In this document: positions 61,364 to 64,000 of the stretch, piece after piece
Numbering within the stretch: the stretch's first letter is position 1
How the letters are laid out: every line of letters begins with the position of its first letter
NCBI RefSeq assembly: GCF_035556095.1
Contig: NZ_DATMFT010000005.1
Coordinates: 124,001 to 188,000 of the forward strand
Source of the DNA: Parapedobacter sp035556095
GTDB taxonomy: Bacteria > Bacteroidota > Bacteroidia > Sphingobacteriales > Sphingobacteriaceae
Direction: 5' to 3'
Length of the DNA stretch: 64,000 bases
Notes under the pieces: generated by a model
Database searches by the model: none
What the model was told of the DNA's origin: nothing
What the model saw: the letters and a program-made list of their open reading frames with translations, nothing else
Position numbers and translations under genes: made by a program

Positions 61364-63469
61364 ATGAAGCTCTATAGTAACCTTTTTTTTATATACCTGT
61401 TGCCGTTCTATGTTGCATCGGTGGTCGTGGGGCAACCCTTTGCTACCGCACAGGTTGTTGACCCTTTGGAATTATTTGCGCTCGACGGCAAGCGGAACAT
61501 CATGATTGAGGAAAATTTCGGCATCATCAATGGAAAAATCACCACCCGTGTCCATCACGGGGATATTGGTACGATCAGTGGTCTTTTTGCGCCGCCCTAC
61601 GCCAGTTCCAACTTTTTATTGGAAACTCGTCTTTTCGGTGAAAAGGTACCGACCTCCGATTACCGCTGGTATCCGTTCGAAGTGCAGCGTGAGGGAGAGA
61701 TCAACGGCATTTCCGTGAAGACGACAACCGTGCTGCCCCATGGGGATCGGGCTGCATTGATTAGGATGACATTCGGCAACCAGAGCGGGAAGGATATCCT
61801 GATGCCGATCCAGTTCCATATACAGGGTGGCTTGGACTACGTGGAACGGTGGGAGTTTTCGCGGCCGAAAGCGGAAAGTAAAACGACAAACCTATCAGAA
61901 GCGAACAGGCTGGTCAGGTCAAATGCGGCGGGAAATATCGTCATCGCCACCGATATTCCCGGGTTGGATTGGTTTGAGCTCGGCTCCCGTTGGGATACCA
62001 AGGTAACCGTCCCCGCCGGAACGGATGTGACCTTCCATATCGCTATGGAGATCGGCGGTCCTGAGATTACCGGCGAAGCGATATCGGCCATCTTGCAAAA
62101 TCCGCCGATGGTCATTCGGCAAGCGAATGCGGCTCATACCCAGCAGGTGGAAGACATGTTTGGAAAGTTGCCCCGCTTCTCTGCGAGCGACAAGCGACTG
62201 GAGGATTATTACTATCGGTCTTTGGTAACCCTATTGACCAATAAGTGGGAGGTGCCGGAATTCCTCTTGCAACCCTATTATGGGAGCGGGGGGGTTATTG
62301 GCGGCTGTGTAGGTAATTACCTGTGGGAGTTCGGGCTTCCTGCGCAGATTTTCCCGCTCTATGATCCACTGGCATCAGCGAGCCATATCAAGCAGTTCCT
62401 CAAAGTGGACATGACCAAACATTACCTCTTCGAACCGATGACCGGCGAAGGAGGGGGAGTGTGGTACCAGGTGAACCAAGATAAGATCGTGGAGTTGATT
62501 TACTATTATATACTTCATACCGGCGATGTGGGGTTCCTTGATGAGGTGGTAGAAGGCAGGCCTATTTATGACCACATGCTACAAAACGCGTTATTCGGTG
62601 ACGACCTCAGCAAAAAAATCAACCTCGTGGACTATGGTCACGATGGCGAGAATCACCTGGAACTTCGGCGAGGCTATCCTTACCGGGGTGTCATGCCCGA
62701 TGTGAATGCGTTGCGGTACCTAACTTATATCCGCGCATATGAGTTGACAAAATTAGCCGGAAAGCCCATGAAGCAGTTGTTCGCCCGTGCCGAGGAGTTG
62801 AAAGACCTATTGAAACGAGAGCTGTGGAGCGAGAAAGACCAATGGTTTTTCTTCCGGTATGACGGTAAGAAAGATATCCGGTATACGAATTTTATGTACA
62901 CATTGATCGGTACGGGTGTGTTTGATGAGGAAGTGGAGCGGGGGCTGCTGTCGCATCTGAATGAAAAGGAATTTCTGGGCGACTACGGTATCCATAGCAT
63001 TTCCAAGCTTGACCCGGCCTATGATCAGGTAGATATAGACCACGGTGGCGGCGGTAGTTATGTGGCGTTTCCTCCACTGATCTGCCAGCGGTTGTATAAC
63101 GCAGGTTTCGCTGATGCTGCCAACGACCTGTTGGAGCGTCACCTCTGGTGGGGTGAGCGGCTGCCCTATTGGGGTGACTCGAAGGTGGCCAACTATATGG
63201 GCTACCGTGAAGATACCCCGCTGCAAAGCGACTTTGATGCGTGTACCGGTGCACAGACGTTTATCTTCGGGCTGTTCGGAGTCAGTGTAGGATTGGACGG
63301 AACCATTACGGTAAACCCGACGGTACCTTCGTTCTCGCCGGAAATCCGATTGGAGGGATTGAAGATACGGGGTAAGGAGCTGGCCATCGACGCCAATGCC
63401 AACGGGTATACGGTTACTGTGGATGGGAAGCCCTATACCGAAGCATTGGGTATCCCCATCACGTTTTAA
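61364..63469 (+). CDS. Secreted (alpha/alpha)6-barrel glycosidase
   Basis: A 701-residue secreted enzyme with a signal peptide (about 1-29). An N-terminal beta-sandwich region (about 30-260) is followed by an (alpha/alpha)6-barrel (about 270-650) with GGCVGNYLWEFGLPAQIFPLYDP, GEGGGVWYQVNQDK and DYGIHSISKLDP, then a C-terminal beta domain. The layout resembles the MGH1-like/GH63/GH78/GH15 group, but I cannot assign a numbered family. The acidic residues of an inverting glycosidase are probably in the GEGGG and YGHDGENH regions. It lies between the MFS and GH28 genes. Confidence 0.82.
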   Translation: MKLYSNLFFIYLLPFYVASVVVGQPFATAQVVDPLELFALDGKRNIMIEENFGIINGKITTRVHHGDIGTISGLFAPPYASSNFLLETRLFGEKVPTSDYRWYPFEVQREGEINGISVKTTTVLPHGDRAALIRMTFGNQSGKDILMPIQFHIQGGLDYVERWEFSRPKAESKTTNLSEANRLVRSNAAGNIVIATDIPGLDWFELGSRWDTKVTVPAGTDVTFHIAMEIGGPEITGEAISAILQNPPMVIRQANAAHTQQVEDMFGKLPRFSASDKRLEDYYYRSLVTLLTNKWEVPEFLLQPYYGSGGVIGGCVGNYLWEFGLPAQIFPLYDPLASASHIKQFLKVDMTKHYLFEPMTGEGGGVWYQVNQDKIVELIYYYILHTGDVGFLDEVVEGRPIYDHMLQNALFGDDLSKKINLVDYGHDGENHLELRRGYPYRGVMPDVNALRYLTYIRAYELTKLAGKPMKQLFARAEELKDLLKRELWSEKDQWFFFRYDGKKDIRYTNFMYTLIGTGVFDEEVERGLLSHLNEKEFLGDYGIHSISKLDPAYDQVDIDHGGGGSYVAFPPLICQRLYNAGFADAANDLLERHLWWGERLPYWGDSKVANYMGYREDTPLQSDFDACTGAQTFIFGLFGVSVGLDGTITVNPTVPSFSPEIRLEGLKIRGKELAIDANANGYTVTVDGKPYTEALGIPITF

Positions 63470-63497
63470 TACTTGTTTATATTGTCAACTCATTGTT

Positions 63498-64000
63498 ATG
63501 ATTAGGAAATCGGTTGCCATTGTTACATGGATAGTGACCATGCTATCCAGCTGTTTAGCTACTCAGCAGGATGGATATAACATCGTCGATTTCGGTGCGA
63601 TAAGTGACGGCATCACCGTCAACACAGAAGCGATCAACAACGCAATACGGGCTTGTGCTGTCGATGGCGGCGGGCGCGTAGTTATCCCGCCCGGAACATT
63701 CAAGAGCGGTACGATCCGGCTGCTTAACAACGTAGAACTATATCTGGAGACGGGAGCCGTACTTATGGCAAGCACCGATCGACGGGACTTTCCACGGCAG
63801 CCTCAGCCGACGTACCGCTCCTTAAAAGATAAAGGGGGTTGGTTTGCATTGGTGTATGCTCTGGAAGCCCAAAATATTGCTATCACCGGCAAGGGTACGA
63901 TTGATGGCAACGGAGCTGCGCAGCAGCCTGACCCGACCTTGTTTGGAGGCGACCTGGATGGACGACCCCGTAATATCCTTTTTATTTCCTGCAAAGGTGT
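63498..64000 (+). CDS. GH28 polygalacturonase, partial (cut by window end)
   Basis: The open frame begins at ATG 63498 and has no stop before the window ends; 167 complete codons are visible. A lipobox-like LSSC (cysteine at about 19) follows a hydrophobic start. The mature part opens YNIVDFGAISDGITVNTEAI, the N-terminal signature of GH28/pectate-lyase-like beta-helix enzymes. GTFKSGTIRLLNNVELYLE and ITGKGTIDGNG follow. The catalytic aspartates lie beyond the window. It suggests a pectin-type or related acidic glycan as substrate for the locus. Confidence 0.88.
   Translation, partial: MIRKSVAIVTWIVTMLSSCLATQQDGYNIVDFGAISDGITVNTEAINNAIRACAVDGGGRVVIPPGTFKSGTIRLLNNVELYLETGAVLMASTDRRDFPRQPQPTYRSLKDKGGWFALVYALEAQNIAITGKGTIDGNGAAQQPDPTLFGGDLDGRPRNILFISCKG

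Noticed and set aside
1..64000. tRNA, rRNA, insertion sequences or prophage genes
   Set aside because: No cloverleaf sequence, transposase, integrase or phage structural protein was seen in any gap or frame.

Overview
This 64 kb window is chromosomal DNA from a member of the Bacteroidota, most likely Sphingobacteriaceae. I infer this from the SusC/SusD pair, LytTR and AraC regulators, a bTHX ribosomal protein gene, TANNTTTG-type -7 promoter elements, the general lack of Shine-Dalgarno sequences, and base composition near 50% GC (a Parapedobacter-like genus would fit; no 16S gene is present to confirm it). I found no rRNA, tRNA, CRISPR, prophage or insertion sequence.

Left part (1-24 kb): a mixed core region. 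It holds a DUF1801 protein, a relic of a GNAT acetyltransferase, a phosphotriesterase-family hydrolase, a LytS/LytTR-type two-component system, an HU-like protein, a MacB/FtsX-type permease, a relic of a short-chain dehydrogenase, a TonB-dependent receptor co-transcribed with a TPR-like protein, a small-protein/MFS operon, cupin, DinB and VOC proteins, rlmB, the small ribosomal protein bTHX, smc, and a two-gene planctomycete-type cytochrome/DUF1501 operon.

Middle part (24-48 kb): an esterase lipoprotein, an FMN reductase, and a Ku-LigD end-joining operon behind a perfect palindrome. Then come a dienelactone hydrolase, TauE/SafE, HAD, RluA, DUF72, purH, purN, asnB, DUF1080, a glutaryl-CoA-type dehydrogenase, folB, Hsp20 and a thioesterase. 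The second repair locus is the four-gene ligase-associated cluster: metallo-beta-lactamase exonuclease, ATP-dependent ligase, Lhr-like helicase and PdeM phosphoesterase. It is interrupted between ligase and helicase by an unusual stretch of DNA with an 11-bp period. The two repair loci lie about 12.5 kb apart.

Right part (48-64 kb): a polysaccharide utilisation locus that runs off the window. An AraC regulator faces a SusC/SusD pair across a 303-bp divergent intergenic region carrying two long direct repeats. Downstream, on one strand with short gaps or overlaps, come a GH2 enzyme, an SDR dehydrogenase, an SMP-30 lactonase, an enolase-superfamily dehydratase, a sugar MFS porter, an (alpha/alpha)6 glycosidase and the start of a GH28 polygalacturonase. 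The layout implies outer-membrane glycan import, periplasmic trimming, inner-membrane uptake of a monosaccharide, then oxidation, lactone opening and dehydration without phosphorylation.
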